A DNA stretch of 50,445 bases from assembly GCF_002198715.1 (NCBI RefSeq), contig NZ_MWLK01000028.1, positions 1 to 50,445 on the forward strand, read 5' to 3'. Positions 36,742 through 49,049 of the stretch are shown here, in pieces (the first letter of the stretch is position 1; every line of letters starts with the position of its first letter). The notes below the pieces were generated by a model, which searched no databases, was not told the DNA's origin, and saw only the letters and a list, made by a program, of their open reading frames with translations. The DNA is from Rhodomicrobium sp. R_RK_3. GTDB lineage: Bacteria > Pseudomonadota > Alphaproteobacteria > Rhizobiales > Rhodomicrobiaceae. Made by a program: the position numbers and the translations under genes.

Positions 36742-37101
36742 ATGCCGCAAGCCAGAGGTAAGGGACCCGCGAACAAGGGAGGCTACGATCCGGCGGCAAT
36801 CATTCATTCCTTTACCGATTCGGTCGAGAGGATAGGAGAAGATGTCGCCCTCTACGGCATGATCGTCGTTCTGGCATTTGTGGCGCTCATGGTCGGAGCA
36901 AATGCCGGGGTAACCTTTCTGCTATCGGGGTGTTTCATTGCCGGATGGCTTGGCCTCAAGTGGAACCGGATGTTGATCGCCGAACGGTTGTTTCGGCTCG
37001 AGTTGGCCCGCATGAAAGAAGAGCGGGGGCTGCAATTGCTTAGACTGAGGGAGAGATCGCCGGAGCAGCTTTCCATGCTAGACGGAGACGATCGAGAATG
37101 A
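36742..37101 (+). CDS. Small membrane protein of unknown function
   Basis: A 119-residue protein with a hydrophilic N-terminus, two adjacent membrane segments (about residues 38-53 and 57-72: GMIVVLAFVALMVGA; VTFLLSGCFIAGWLGL), and a charged, probably coiled-coil tail (ERLFRLELARMKEERGLQLL). No family recognised. It overlaps the next gene by ATGA (37098-37101), so the two are likely partners. Confidence 0.6.
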   Translation: MPQARGKGPANKGGYDPAAIIHSFTDSVERIGEDVALYGMIVVLAFVALMVGANAGVTFLLSGCFIAGWLGLKWNRMLIAERLFRLELARMKEERGLQLLRLRERSPEQLSMLDGDDRE

Positions 37102-37673
37102 CGATGTCTTATGAAAATCTGTCCATCGCGCTGGTCGTCGCTCTCGGCGCCATCACCATCGTCCTGTACCGGCTGATCTGGCAATCGCAAATCCGGGCGG
37201 ATTTTCTTCAGGCCGCGAAGATGGCATCCAGCGATTTCTACGACCGGGCGGACCTGCTCTTGCGCGACCCCGCTACGCCGGAGCCTCTCAAGGACATGAT
37301 CTTCGACATCGGGCTCGCCGTCACCGACGAGCGGGCGGGACGCCGCGCAATGTCGTTTCTGACCAAGTCCCTGGCCGATATCAAGCATCGCGGGCATGTC
37401 ACGACGCCCAGGAAGGAATTTCTCGATCTGCTGGATGAATTGCGCCGAAGCCGGGGCGATTTATACGATACGTTTCATGAGGCGCTGGGCGCCGCTATCG
37501 CCTCGATCCTGCTGTCGCACAGCTTCGATATCGACCGGGCAAAGATTGCGCTGAGCTACGATGCCATCGGCAGCAACCGCTCGAAGCTGCTGAGCCTTGC
37601 CGAGAGCCTGGATCAGGCCATCACCGGCTGGGGAAGGCGCGGCCAGGACAACTCCCAAGCCGCCTGCGCATGA
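37098..37673 (+). CDS. Membrane-anchored helical protein of unknown function
   Basis: A 191-residue protein with one N-terminal membrane segment (LSIALVVALGAITIVLYRLI, residues 7-26). A mainly alpha-helical cytoplasmic domain follows, without motifs I recognise (FYDRADLLLRDPATPEPLKD, ALGAAIASILLSHSFDIDRA). It is translationally coupled to the small membrane protein before it. An in-frame ATG at 37104 is an alternative start. Confidence 0.6.
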   Translation: MTMSYENLSIALVVALGAITIVLYRLIWQSQIRADFLQAAKMASSDFYDRADLLLRDPATPEPLKDMIFDIGLAVTDERAGRRAMSFLTKSLADIKHRGHVTTPRKEFLDLLDELRRSRGDLYDTFHEALGAAIASILLSHSFDIDRAKIALSYDAIGSNRSKLLSLAESLDQAITGWGRRGQDNSQAACA

Positions 37674-37686
37674 CGCCGCTCGCCGG

Positions 37687-38175
37687 TCAAACCCACCGCC
37701 TGACGCTTCCCTTATACGCCAGATACGCCTCGCCGAATTTCGCCTCAAGGTAGCGCTCTTCGCGCCGGATCACGCCGTGATGCACGATCAGCAATGCCGC
37801 CGGCAGCCAGGCTATCGCCACCAGGCTGTCCGCGAAGATGCAGAGGCCGATATAGACCAGCGCCATGCCGACATAGATGGGGTTGCGCGTAAATCGATAG
37901 ACGCCCGCGGTGACCAGCGCGGTGCTCGGCCGCCAGGGCTCGACATTCGTGCCGGCGTCCTGGAAGCGGTGCGAGGCCGAGACGATCAGCATGATGCCGG
38001 GGACGGCAAAGATTGCTCCGAGCGCGAGCCTCCAGAGCAGCGGCAGACCGATGCCGGGTTCGCCGGCCGCCCAGCCGGCCGTCAGCCCGAGCGCCAGCAC
38101 GCCGAAGTAAATCAGCGGCGGCGGAGCGACGACGCCTGAGTGGTCGCGGACCGGCGTCCGAGGTGCTGACGCCAT
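37687..38175 (-). CDS. Isoprenylcysteine methyltransferase-like membrane protein
   Basis: A 162-residue ICMT/PEMT-family protein with four to five hydrophobic segments. The family hallmarks are GVYRFTRNPIYVGMALVYIG and the C-terminal EERYLEAKFGEAYLAYKGSV, the SAM-binding region. Members methylate isoprenylcysteines or lipids; bacterial substrates are mostly unknown. The ATG at 38175 has GGAGG 6 bases upstream. It lies downstream of ruvX on the same strand. Confidence 0.85.
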   Translation of the reverse strand: MASAPRTPVRDHSGVVAPPPLIYFGVLALGLTAGWAAGEPGIGLPLLWRLALGAIFAVPGIMLIVSASHRFQDAGTNVEPWRPSTALVTAGVYRFTRNPIYVGMALVYIGLCIFADSLVAIAWLPAALLIVHHGVIRREERYLEAKFGEAYLAYKGSVRRWV

Positions 38176-38226
38176 GATGTCCTCCCGAGCTTCGTTCTTG
38201 GCTGCCATTGACCGACCGGCGGCGCA

Positions 38227-41659
<3,433 letters not shown>

Positions 41660-41809
41660 AACGACAGTTTCCGCCGGAACCGAGCCGCCCGCAAATGGTT
41701 CATTCCGGTGCGGGGGGTGTGACCTTCTTCACTAAGCGGGCAGTCGGCACTGTCCGAACCAACCCACCTGCCGCGGCAGTCCAAAGTTGCTTAAAATCAG
41801 GGAGTTGGA

Positions 41810-42091
41810 ATGATCAAAAGTCTCAAGCTTTTGGCAGCCGCTGGCGCGTTGCTCGCGTCGGCGAGCATCGCGGGCGCGGCGCCCGGCACGGTCGGCCAGG
41901 GCGCTCCGAGCGTCGGCGACGGCCTCACCAGGGTCCATGGTTGCCACGCGAGCTGCGAACGCGGCCCCGGCGGCTGGCACCGGCATGTCGGCAATCATTG
42001 CGCCCGCCGGCCGTGCCGCGAATGGCGTGGCAAAGGCCGCCGTCCGGATAGCTGCGTGAAGGTCGGCCCGGTCTGGTTCTGCGACTACTAG
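41810..42091 (+). CDS. Small secreted Cys/His-rich protein
   Basis: A 93-residue protein with a signal peptide (SLKLLAAAGALLASASIAGA). The mature part of about 70 residues has six cysteines and several His, Arg and Gly residues (VHGCHASCERGPGGWHRHVG, NHCARRPCREW, DSCVKVGPVWFCDY). Spacing suggests disulfides or metal binding. No family recognised. GGGAG lies 5 bases upstream of the ATG. Confidence 0.65.
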   Translation: MIKSLKLLAAAGALLASASIAGAAPGTVGQGAPSVGDGLTRVHGCHASCERGPGGWHRHVGNHCARRPCREWRGKGRRPDSCVKVGPVWFCDY

Positions 42092-42218
42092 GACCCCGGC
42101 CAGGGCGAAGGGTTCGGTACGATTTGGCAGGAACGCCGGCCCTTCGCCTCACTCATTGCTCGACGTTGGAGCACTTCCGCCGCCGGTCGGTGGCAAAGCC
42201 TTGCAAAACACATCACAC

Positions 42219-42326
42219 CGAAATCCCCGCAAAGGCGGGGATCCAGTACGCCGCAGCATTTGAGGTCAGGCAGAGCACGACCGCTGGCTCCGGTATTACT
42301 GGATCCCCGCCTTCGCTGGGATTTCG
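42219..42326. repeat. MITE-like inverted repeat pair
   Basis: Two 30-base near-complementary arms, 42219-42248 (CGAAATCCCCGCAAAGG...) and 42297-42326 (TACTGGATCCCCGCC...), are separated by about 48 bases. The arms differ at only a few positions. The element lies in the 450-base space between the Cys/His-rich gene and the kinase gene. I see no gene in that space. Such GGATCCCCGCC repeats are scattered in many alphaproteobacterial genomes. Confidence 0.7.
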
Positions 42327-42544
42327 TCTGGGGTTGCATCAATTTCAGTGAGTTCCGCCTGGAACGCCAACGCTTCGGCACACCGGATGCCACCCGCGCA
42401 ATCCGCCTCTCTTACGATCCAGCCATCTTCGCGGTATAAGGTGTGTTCGGGGGTGGTCAATCGCCCGCGAACGGTCTATCTGACCCCGAATGCAGTTTTG
42501 CGCGGCGCATATCCGGCGCCAGCGTGGCTGAAAAGGCTAAGCCC

Positions 42545-43645
42545 ATGAAAGCCCTTACGGTCGGCGGCGCGATGGTCGATTCCATCGCCATCATCAATTC
42601 CGGCGGCATCGAGCGCATGTCGATGCGCAATGCCGATGCGTCCTTCCTGCTGCTCGAGGAGGGCCGCAAGATCGAGGCCGAAGAGATCTCCACCTATCCC
42701 GGCGGCGGCGCCGTCAATGCGGCGGTGTCGATGGCGCGGCTCGGGCTCGACGTCTCCGCCATCGTCAAGCTCGGCACCGATCAGCGCGCCGACTCCATCC
42801 TCGGCAAGCTGGAAAAGGAAGGCGTCTCCACACGCTGGGTGACCCGAGACCCGCGCCTGCCGACCGGCGCCTCCGTGGTGATCTCCTCGCATGAGCGGAA
42901 TGCCGCGATCTTCACCTTTCGCGGCGCCAACACGCTGCTCGCCATCGAGGACATCAAGCGCGAGGCGCTTTCGGTCGACATCGTCTGCATTTCCAGCCTC
43001 AGCAACCAGTCAGCCGACTGCTTTCCCGATCTGGTGAAGGCGGCGAAGGCGGCGGGCTGTAAGGTCGCGGCCAATCCCGGCATCCGCCAACTCACGGCGC
43101 GCGGCCGCGCCTTTCTCGACACGGTCGGCTCGATCGACATCCTGGTCGTGAACCGCGCCGAGGCCAACGCACTGGTGCCGGTGCTGACCGGGATGGCGGG
43201 CGAAGGCGGCCCCTCCCTGCCCTTCGATCCCGACCAGCCGGTGCCGGATCTCATCCGCCGGGGCTTTTCCTCGGGCGGGTTCGAGATCAGTCTGGTGCGC
43301 TTCCTGCAGGCGCTGATGAAGGAAGGCGCCGGCATGGTCGTCGTCACCGATGGCCGCCAGGGCGCCTTCGTCGGGACGGCTGGCACGGTGCTGCATTGCC
43401 CGGCGGCAGCGACCGAAGTGCTCGGCACCGCCGGCGCGGGCGATGCCTTCGCTTCGACTTTTGTCGCGCTGACGAGCCTGGGCTGGCCGCTCGACGCCGC
43501 GCTCAAAGCCGCGACGCTGAATTCGGCCTCCGTGGTGCGCCACGCCGATACGCAGACCGGATTGCTGAAGCTGGCGGAACTGGAAGAGGCCGTGGCGCGG
43601 GAAAAAGGGCTCCAGGTGCGCGATTGGCCCATGAGGGCGGCGTAG
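42545..43645 (+). CDS. PfkB-family sugar or nucleoside kinase
   Basis: A 366-residue ribokinase-fold kinase. The N-terminal substrate loop is STYPGGGAVNAAVSMARLGL near residue 56. The C-terminal signature is TEVLGTAGAGDAFASTFVAL near 298, with the catalytic Asp in GAGDAF. The substrate cannot be determined. An insertion near residues 215-240 makes it longer than typical ribokinases of about 310 residues. The ATG at 42545 is at the start of homology. Confidence 0.88.
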   Translation: MKALTVGGAMVDSIAIINSGGIERMSMRNADASFLLLEEGRKIEAEEISTYPGGGAVNAAVSMARLGLDVSAIVKLGTDQRADSILGKLEKEGVSTRWVTRDPRLPTGASVVISSHERNAAIFTFRGANTLLAIEDIKREALSVDIVCISSLSNQSADCFPDLVKAAKAAGCKVAANPGIRQLTARGRAFLDTVGSIDILVVNRAEANALVPVLTGMAGEGGPSLPFDPDQPVPDLIRRGFSSGGFEISLVRFLQALMKEGAGMVVVTDGRQGAFVGTAGTVLHCPAAATEVLGTAGAGDAFASTFVALTSLGWPLDAALKAATLNSASVVRHADTQTGLLKLAELEEAVAREKGLQVRDWPMRAA

Positions 43646-43650
43646 CCCAA

Positions 43651-43735
43651 GTCGCCGTTCCGGACGCCGCGAAGCGGTGGCGGGACCCGTTGGCTTATCC
43701 GCGATGCCGACGTCATCTCTGACGGCCGGGGCGAC
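43651..43735. repeat. BIME-like palindromic repeat, copy C
   Basis: The block starts GTCGCCGTTCCGGACGCCGC and ends GACGGCCGGGGCGAC, with GGGACCCGTTGGC inside, matching copies at 2025 and 12128. It starts 5 bases after the kinase stop codon and may form the end of that transcript. Confidence 0.7.
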
Positions 43736-44026
43736 GAGAATGAGTTCTGCCCGCTCCCCGCAAAAGGAAACCGGCCACAAGGGCCGGCTCCAATTGCCTG
43801 TCAATCTTGAGATTGAACAACGCTTAGATCACTCGCAAAGACTGGGCGGATGCAAATATCGTGTCTGCTCGACAAAAATTTGATCGACGAAACCCCTGCG
43901 AATACGCAACCCTGCTGTTTCATGATGCTGGTGTAGACGCTCGCTAAACTCTTTGAGCCCGTTTTTCAGCATCTATCTTCGCTCCATTACAGTCGAAGCC
44001 GCTTGCGGATCCCTTTCTTGGCGAGG
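43736..44026. other. Intergenic stretch after the PfkB-family gene
   Basis: No gene seen. A CCGGCC-ACAA-GGGCCGG hairpin at about 43772-43788 is followed, on the minus strand, by TTTCCTTTT. It could end minus-strand transcripts arriving from the right. Confidence 0.35.
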
Positions 44027-44221
44027 TCACTCGCGGCGGCGATATTGGGTGCCTTCCGGCTCCCGCTCCATGCGCGCAAGCGAGCAGCCCTTGCGGACGA
44101 GCGAAAGCCGCCGGCGCCGAAACTGGTTCGGTCCGGTCCGCTTGTCTCTCATGCTGCATAGGGTGCCCTCGTGCCGCATTTCCAAAGCGCTGGTTCGCGC
44201 CTGGATCTCGAGGTCCGTCAT
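44027..44221 (-). CDS. Possible small basic protein
   Basis: A 64-residue open frame starting MTDLEIQARTSALEMRHEGT and ending in an Arg/Glu-rich tail. It has codon use like its neighbours (mostly G or C at third positions), which is why it is listed. No family recognised and no clear ribosome binding site. It could be chance. The rest of the space up to rpoH shows only the rpoH terminator. Confidence 0.3.
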   Translation of the reverse strand: MTDLEIQARTSALEMRHEGTLCSMRDKRTGPNQFRRRRLSLVRKGCSLARMEREPEGTQYRRRE

Positions 44222-44405
44222 CTGCGGCGCCGGGCGAACGAGGATCCCAACACACACCGCTTGGTCATTGACGAACCGCCGTCAGAATTAGCCTGATTCT
44301 GATTTTCTGTGGAGAACAGTTAATGAGGCGTTAATAAGTTCAGCCGCCCCGCCGATCCACGGACTTATGCCTCTTGCACTTTGTGCGAAGCTCGCCGAGC
44401 GGGCA

Positions 44406-44439
44406 CAAAAAAGCCCGCAGGACTCGCGTCCCGCAGGCT
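44406..44439 (-). terminator. Rho-independent terminator of rpoH
   Basis: On the minus strand a 12-base stem (AGCCTGCGGGAC/GTCCTGCGGGCT, two G-U pairs) with loop GCGA is followed directly by six T residues. It lies about 33 bases after the rpoH stop. Confidence 0.9.
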
Positions 44440-44471
44440 GTCTCGAATGTCATTCGCCGCATCGGAGCCGG

Positions 44472-45350
44472 TCAGGCCGGCCGCGCCTCGGCGACTTCGG
44501 CGGCTTTCTTGACCGCCTTTTGCACTTTCTCGAACGCCCGCACCTCGATCTGGCGGATGCGCTCGCGGCTCACGCCGAACTCGCTCGAAAGCTCCTCCAG
44601 CGTCAGCGGGTCCTCCGCCAGGCGGCGCGCCTCGAAGATGCGCTTCTCGCGCGGCGTGAGCGTGTCGATGGCGTCGGTCAGATAGTTGCGCCGGCTGTCC
44701 AGTTCCTCGCGGTCGACGAGCTGGGATTCCTGATCCGTGCCCTCATCGACCAGCCAGTCCTGCCACTCGCCGCCATCGCTGTCGGCCCGCAGCGGCGAGT
44801 TCAGCGAACTATCGCCCGCCAAGCGCCGGTTCATCGAGATCACGTCTTCCTCGGGCACGCCGAGCTTGGTCGCGATGGTGGCCACCTGATCCGGCCGCAG
44901 ATCGCCATCCTCGAACGCCTGGAGCTGACCTTTCAGCTTCCTCAGGTTGAAGAACAGCTTCTTCTGCGACGCGGTGGTGCCCATCTTCACGAGGCTCCAC
45001 GAGCGCAGGATATATTCTTGAATCGCGGCCCTGATCCACCACATAGCATATGTGGCCAATCGGAAGCCCTTCTCCGGGTCGAAGCGCTTTACGGCCTGCA
45101 TGAGACCGACATTGCCCTCGGACATGACCTCGCCGATGGGCAGGCCGTAGCCGCGGTAACCCATGGCGATTCTCGCCACGAGACGCAAATGCGAGGTGAC
45201 CAGCTTTTGTGCCGCCTCGGTATCTTCATGCTCTTGCCAGCGCTTGGCGAGCATGTATTCCTCTTGAGGCTCCAGCATCGGAAAGCGCCGGATCTCCTCA
45301 AGATAGCGGGACAACCCGCCGCTCGCCGCTACAGAGGGAAGTGAGGCCAT
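44472..45350 (-). CDS. rpoH: Heat-shock sigma factor RpoH
   Basis: A 292-residue sigma-32. Region 2 is clear (LVTSHLRLVARIAMGYRGYG, GNVGLMQAVKRFDPEKGFRL, ATYAMWWIRAAIQEYIL). The RpoH box QKKLFFNLRKLK near residue 130 distinguishes it from other group 3 sigmas. Region 4.2 (LEELSSEFGVSRERIRQIEV) closes the protein. It directs transcription of chaperone and protease genes, which would include hslVU in this window. AAGGA precedes the ATG. Hyphomicrobiales often have more than one rpoH; which copy this is cannot be told. Confidence 0.96.
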   Translation of the reverse strand: MASLPSVAASGGLSRYLEEIRRFPMLEPQEEYMLAKRWQEHEDTEAAQKLVTSHLRLVARIAMGYRGYGLPIGEVMSEGNVGLMQAVKRFDPEKGFRLATYAMWWIRAAIQEYILRSWSLVKMGTTASQKKLFFNLRKLKGQLQAFEDGDLRPDQVATIATKLGVPEEDVISMNRRLAGDSSLNSPLRADSDGGEWQDWLVDEGTDQESQLVDREELDSRRNYLTDAIDTLTPREKRIFEARRLAEDPLTLEELSSEFGVSRERIRQIEVRAFEKVQKAVKKAAEVAEARPA

Positions 45351-45472
45351 GGCCTTGTCCTTCTCTACGCTAGTACGTTGTCGCCGACATAACGGCAGAA
45401 CAACTCGTTTAATTCATTCGTTCCGCAAATTGCCTTCGCCGGCAACGCAAACATCCGTGAACCTTTGCCAGA

Positions 45473-46462
45473 TCATTCCAGCGCTTCCATGACATCGCGC
45501 ATATCCGCCGGCAGTTCTGAATGAAACTGCAGACGTTTGCCGCTTGTTGGATGGAGGAAGCAGAGGACAGCCGCGTGAAGCGCTTGTCTGGTCATGCTCA
45601 GTGTCGCAGATTGCGCCTTCTCACGCAATGCACGAGTTTTTGATCGGAAACCGCTGCCATAAAGACTATCCCCTATAACCGGGTGGCCCAGATGGGCCAG
45701 ATGAACCCGGATTTGATGCGTGCGGCCCGTTTTAAGAATGCATTCCACCAAGCTTGCCACCGGTTCGCCTGTCTCCGGCAAGCTTTTCCTTACCTTATAC
45801 TCCGTGACCGCGTGTTTTCCGTCGCTGCGCCGCACCGCCATTTTCAGGCGGTTGTTCGGATGGCGCCCGATATTGGTTTCGACCACGCCCTTGACGGGAC
45901 GCAGCCCGCCCCAGGCCAGCGCCAGATATTCGCGGTGCAGCGGGCCTTCGCGGCCATGATCGGCAAATTGCGCGGCAAGGCTTTTATGCGCGGCGTCGGT
46001 CTTGGCGACGACCATGATGCCGCTGGTGTCCTTGTCCAGCCGGTGCACGATGCCCGGCCGCCTGACGCCGCCGATCCCCGACAGGCTGTCGCCGCAATGG
46101 GCGATCAGTGCGTTCACCAGCGTGCCGGTCCAATTGCCGGCCGCCGGGTGCACCACCAGGCCCACCGGCTTGTCGATGACGATCAGCGCGTCGTCTTCGT
46201 AAAGAACCGTCAGCGGGATATGTTCCGCCTGCGGAGCGGCCTCGACGATCTCGGGCATCTCGATGTCGAAAATCTCGTCGGGTTTGACCCTGTAATCGGG
46301 CTCGACTATCGTGCGGCCCTTGGCGCGGACCTGGCCCTGCTTGATCAGGTCGCGGGCGCGCGAGCGGCTCAGATCCGGGCAGCCGGCCGCGATGACGCTG
46401 TCGAGCCGCTGCCCGTCATGATCGGCCTGCGCCGTAATCGACAGATGTGCCATTGCCTGCAT
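45473..46462 (-). CDS. rluD: RluD/RluA-family 23S rRNA pseudouridine synthase
   Basis: A 329-residue pseudouridine synthase. An N-terminal S4 RNA-binding domain (GQRLDSVIAAGCPDLSRSRA) is followed by the catalytic domain with GIVHRLDKDTSGIMVVAKTD near residue 143, whose Asp is the nucleophile. RTHQIRVHLAHLGHPVIGD is the other conserved loop. RluD modifies helix 69 of 23S rRNA; assignment as RluD rather than another RluA-type enzyme rests on the S4 domain. An ATG at 46453 is an alternative start. It diverges from the DUF6476 gene. Confidence 0.9.
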   Translation of the reverse strand: MQAMAHLSITAQADHDGQRLDSVIAAGCPDLSRSRARDLIKQGQVRAKGRTIVEPDYRVKPDEIFDIEMPEIVEAAPQAEHIPLTVLYEDDALIVIDKPVGLVVHPAAGNWTGTLVNALIAHCGDSLSGIGGVRRPGIVHRLDKDTSGIMVVAKTDAAHKSLAAQFADHGREGPLHREYLALAWGGLRPVKGVVETNIGRHPNNRLKMAVRRSDGKHAVTEYKVRKSLPETGEPVASLVECILKTGRTHQIRVHLAHLGHPVIGDSLYGSGFRSKTRALREKAQSATLSMTRQALHAAVLCFLHPTSGKRLQFHSELPADMRDVMEALE

Positions 46463-46483
46463 CTTTAGGACTTTTGAGGACCA

Positions 46484-46852
46484 ATGCTGAACGCGACCGA
46501 AACAGCAGAGCCGGGCGGTAGTTTAACTCCCAGCCAAGTGCGGAAATTGAAGATTGCCATCGTCATTATGAGCATTCTGCTGGTTGTCGGTTTTATTCTG
46601 TTGCTCGTCGGCATTTATTTGCAGTCGCAGAAGCTGGCGAAGAAGCCGGAAGCCTCGCCCCTGACCATCCCCGTCGGCGTCGCCGGGACGCTCAACCTGC
46701 CGGTGAAAGCGGGTGCGGAGCTTGTGCAGGTGCTCGCCGATCAGGGCCGGCTGATTCTGCATTTGCGCCAGCCCGGCGGCGGCGAGGTCTCGATCATCGA
46801 CCTGACCACCGGCCGCGAATTGCAACGCATTCGTCTGGCACCGCAAGAATAA
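46484..46852 (+). CDS. Single-pass membrane protein (DUF6476-like)
   Basis: A 122-residue protein with one membrane segment at about residues 24-46 (IAIVIMSILLVVGFILLLVG). A small beta-rich domain faces outside (LVQVLADQGRLILHLRQPGG, ISIIDLTTGRELQ-like). The layout matches the small protein often divergent from rluD in alphaproteobacteria (DUF6476). Role unknown. It lies just upstream of tRNA-Glu. Confidence 0.7.
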   Translation: MLNATETAEPGGSLTPSQVRKLKIAIVIMSILLVVGFILLLVGIYLQSQKLAKKPEASPLTIPVGVAGTLNLPVKAGAELVQVLADQGRLILHLRQPGGGEVSIIDLTTGRELQRIRLAPQE

Positions 46853-46904
46853 TCTTGCCCGCCGCGCGGCCTCTCTTTATATCTCGTACTCGCAGTAAAT
46901 GCTT

Positions 46905-46979
46905 GTCCCGTTCGTCTAGCGGTCAGGACGCGGCCCTCTCACGGCTGAAACAGGGGTTCGATTCCCCTACGGGGCACCA
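46905..46979 (+). tRNA. tRNA-Glu (CTC)
   Basis: A complete 75-base cloverleaf with encoded CCA. Acceptor stem GTCCCGT/ACGGGGC, anticodon stem CGGCC/GGCTG with loop CTCTCAC (anticodon CTC at 46938-46940, reading GAG), and T arm AGGGG-TTCGATT-CCCCT. Its 3' end is the likely attachment site of the island whose integrase remnant follows. Confidence 0.95.
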
Positions 46980-47115
46980 GACTTGGTTTCCGGCGCAGGT
47001 CGAAAACGGTAGGTTTGGTGAAAATCGGCCTGAATGCTGGCCTTTTGCGTTAATTGTCCCTCGCTAGCATAGCCCATGACCTCTCAACCTTGAGTTGATC
47101 TATGGGGTAGCGATT

Positions 47116-47820
47116 ATGGGTAAGACGCTAACGCGAATCAGCCGAAATCTTTATATTCAGACTTACGAGGCCTCCCGCACCTGGATCTTTCGCTACTCCT
47201 TCCAAGGGCGCACGCGAGATTTGGGCCTTGGTCCGCTCGTCCGCGTCACAGTGGCCAAGGCCGAAACGCTGTCGGATGAACTGCGAGACAAGATTGCGCG
47301 GGGCATCGATCCGCAGTTGGAGCGCGGCGGACGGCAACCGAAAGCGCCCAGTTTCAGGGAGGCTGCGGCGGACTATATCAAGCGCACCATCCCAGGCCTA
47401 AAACACCCAAAATCGCGGGAGCAGTGGGGCAACTCGCTCGCCGCCTATGCCTACCCGCATATCGGTCGCATGCCGATCAGCCTGGTCCGCCCCGCCGACG
47501 TGGCGCCATGCATGGCCCCCATCTGGATCTCGCACCGGGAGACCTCGCGCAAAGCGCGGAGCCGGATCGAGCAGGTGATGAATGCGGCAAAAGCCGCCGG
47601 CTATTTCAAGGGCGAGAACCCGGCCCGGCTCGATGTGCTGCAAGACCAGCTACCCCAGCGCCCGCGCCGTTGAGCACCATCCCGCGATGCCCTGGCGCGA
47701 CGTGCAGGCGTTCATGGCGGAGCTGAAAGGCAGGGAGCCGGTCAGCGCGAGGGCGCTGGAGTGGACCATCCTGACCGGCGGCCGGACGAGCGATACGCTG
47801 GGGGCGCCCTCGACGGGATG
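47116..47820 (+). pseudogene. P4-type tyrosine integrase, frameshifted and truncated
   Basis: The N-terminal Arm-binding region (MGKTLTRISRNLYIQTYEAS, RYSFQGRTRDLGLGPL, DKIARGIDPQLERGG) and the core-binding region (GRMPISLVRPADVAPC) are read in one frame to a stop at 47671-47673. The family sequence resumes in another frame from about 47660 (VEHHPAMPWRDVQAFMAELK, ARALEWTILTGGRTSDTLGA). It ends near 47820, just after the first catalytic Arg. The rest of the catalytic domain, with the His, second Arg and Tyr, is missing. It lies 137 bases downstream of tRNA-Glu, the usual place for such integrases. Confidence 0.9.
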
Positions 47821-48006
47821 ACTGGCGTTTCGTTGCGCTTTCAGCCCCGAACTCGCCCGCAAAACAATCGCATATGTATCTACGCCCTAACTGCATCCTC
47901 GCCCCATCTTAGCAAGAGATGCTACCATCCTGCTAGGTGGCAAGACACAAAGTAAGTACGATTGAAAGCTTGCGAATTATCAGCAGCCGCGAAGATGGCA
48001 GCCGCA

Positions 48007-48330
48007 TTATGCCGCTCCGGATTTCGCCATCGGCGGAGAGAAATTGGTCCACTGCACCGCGCCGAGCAGGCGCTCGGCCATCGCGCCGCTTGTGGCGAGG
48101 TACAGCTGCTCGCCGGTCGTGCTGGCATACTTGAAGCACCAGTGCTCGCTGTCATGGGTAAAGCCGATCGTGGCCGAACCGCGGGTGATCGTCTCGGGCT
48201 TTTAAAGGCGGTGTAACTGATGGCAAGGCCGTTGCCTGCGATCTGGTTGCCGTCGGCGTCATTTGAGAACGTGGTGTTGATCACGCCGCCCGAGATCGAA
48301 CCGCCTATCTGCTTCGGCTCAGATACGGAG
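48007..48330 (-). pseudogene. Rhs/YD-repeat protein fragment
   Basis: Read on the minus strand it gives ISGGVINTTFSNDADGNQIA, GNGLAISYTAF, then, after a one-base frame change near 48205, KPETITRGSATIGFTHDSEH and GEQLYLATSGAMAERLLG up to a stop at 48007-48009. The NDADGNQIAGNG and ISYTAF motifs are typical YD repeats of Rhs proteins. Both ends are missing, so this is debris. The space between the integrase and this fragment (47821-48006) shows no gene. Confidence 0.8.
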
Positions 48331-48437
48331 CCAATTCGATCGAACTGAAAAACGTGGACTTCAAATTTTTCGCCTCATCGCTGTTTGTGACAGCACTCGA
48401 ATCGTCCGCAACGTTAACCGGTATGTACGCGGTCCCA

Positions 48438-48818
48438 TCACAAAAAAAAATACACCTTTGAAATCTTATTCGCAGTGTCTGTGTCTACGCGATCATTCGC
48501 ATTAAGAGGTATATCATACCGCAGATTATTTAGGGTTATAGCGAATTCACGCCGATTCAGCCTAGATAGCCGAATCTGGCGCTGTCCGGTTTCACCAAAA
48601 TCCAGTCGTATAATCGAATGCAAGCTTGCATCATCTCGAATGAAGATTTGCCATTGACCACCTTCAGTAGAATCATTGTCGCCCGCGGGCAGTTCCTCCT
48701 TTCGTAATTCGCCCAACGTTTCCTTCGAAAGTGCAGCCAATTGCCCCACTGGGCAAGCTTTCACCAAGTTTGTGAAAGCAATCGAAAACACAAATATGGC
48801 TAACCCATAAAAAGTCAT
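48438..48818 (-). CDS. Small exported protein, candidate orphan immunity protein
   Basis: A 126-residue AT-rich gene. A signal peptide (FYGLAIFVFSIAFTNLVKA) is followed by a compact domain of mixed strands (WQIFIRDDASLHSIIRLDFG, RQIRLSRLNRREFAITLNNL). No family recognised. It overlaps the preceding short frame by ATGA and lies among Rhs fragments, which is where orphan immunity genes collect. The signal peptide would suit protection against a periplasm-acting toxin; this is inference only. Confidence 0.5.
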   Translation of the reverse strand: MTFYGLAIFVFSIAFTNLVKACPVGQLAALSKETLGELRKEELPAGDNDSTEGGQWQIFIRDDASLHSIIRLDFGETGQRQIRLSRLNRREFAITLNNLRYDIPLNANDRVDTDTANKISKVYFFL

Positions 48819-48997
48819 TTAAAACCTTTCCCTAAGGAACCTGGGAATAAGGACTGCCTGGTGCTCTGCGTTGCTGTAATTGATTTGGTTTGTAACCGTA
48901 GCTCCGGTGCGAAGTCTATCGGCTCGCCGAAGGCTGGTTTGTGCATCGTGAGGTCGCCCTCGCCATGCATCGCGAACGCGGTTGAGTCGGTAAGCAT
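48815..48997 (-). pseudogene. Short frame, possible toxin-tip remnant
   Basis: A 60-residue frame (STAFAMHGEGDLTMHKPAFG, EPIDFAPELRL) overlapping the next gene by ATGA. It has no upstream continuation beyond a stop at 49010-49012 and no family match that I can name. Its position between an Rhs fragment and a putative immunity gene suggests a shortened toxin end. Confidence 0.35.
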
Positions 48998-49049
48998 GCT
49001 AACTACTTCCTACCACCAACTGCACAAGCTCCTGCTGTATCACAACGGT

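Noticed and set aside
43953-44291. Plus-strand open frame upstream of the rpoH terminator
   Set aside because: Serine/arginine-rich translation with no start signal; the opposite frame at 44027-44221 has better codon use but is itself only weakly supported.
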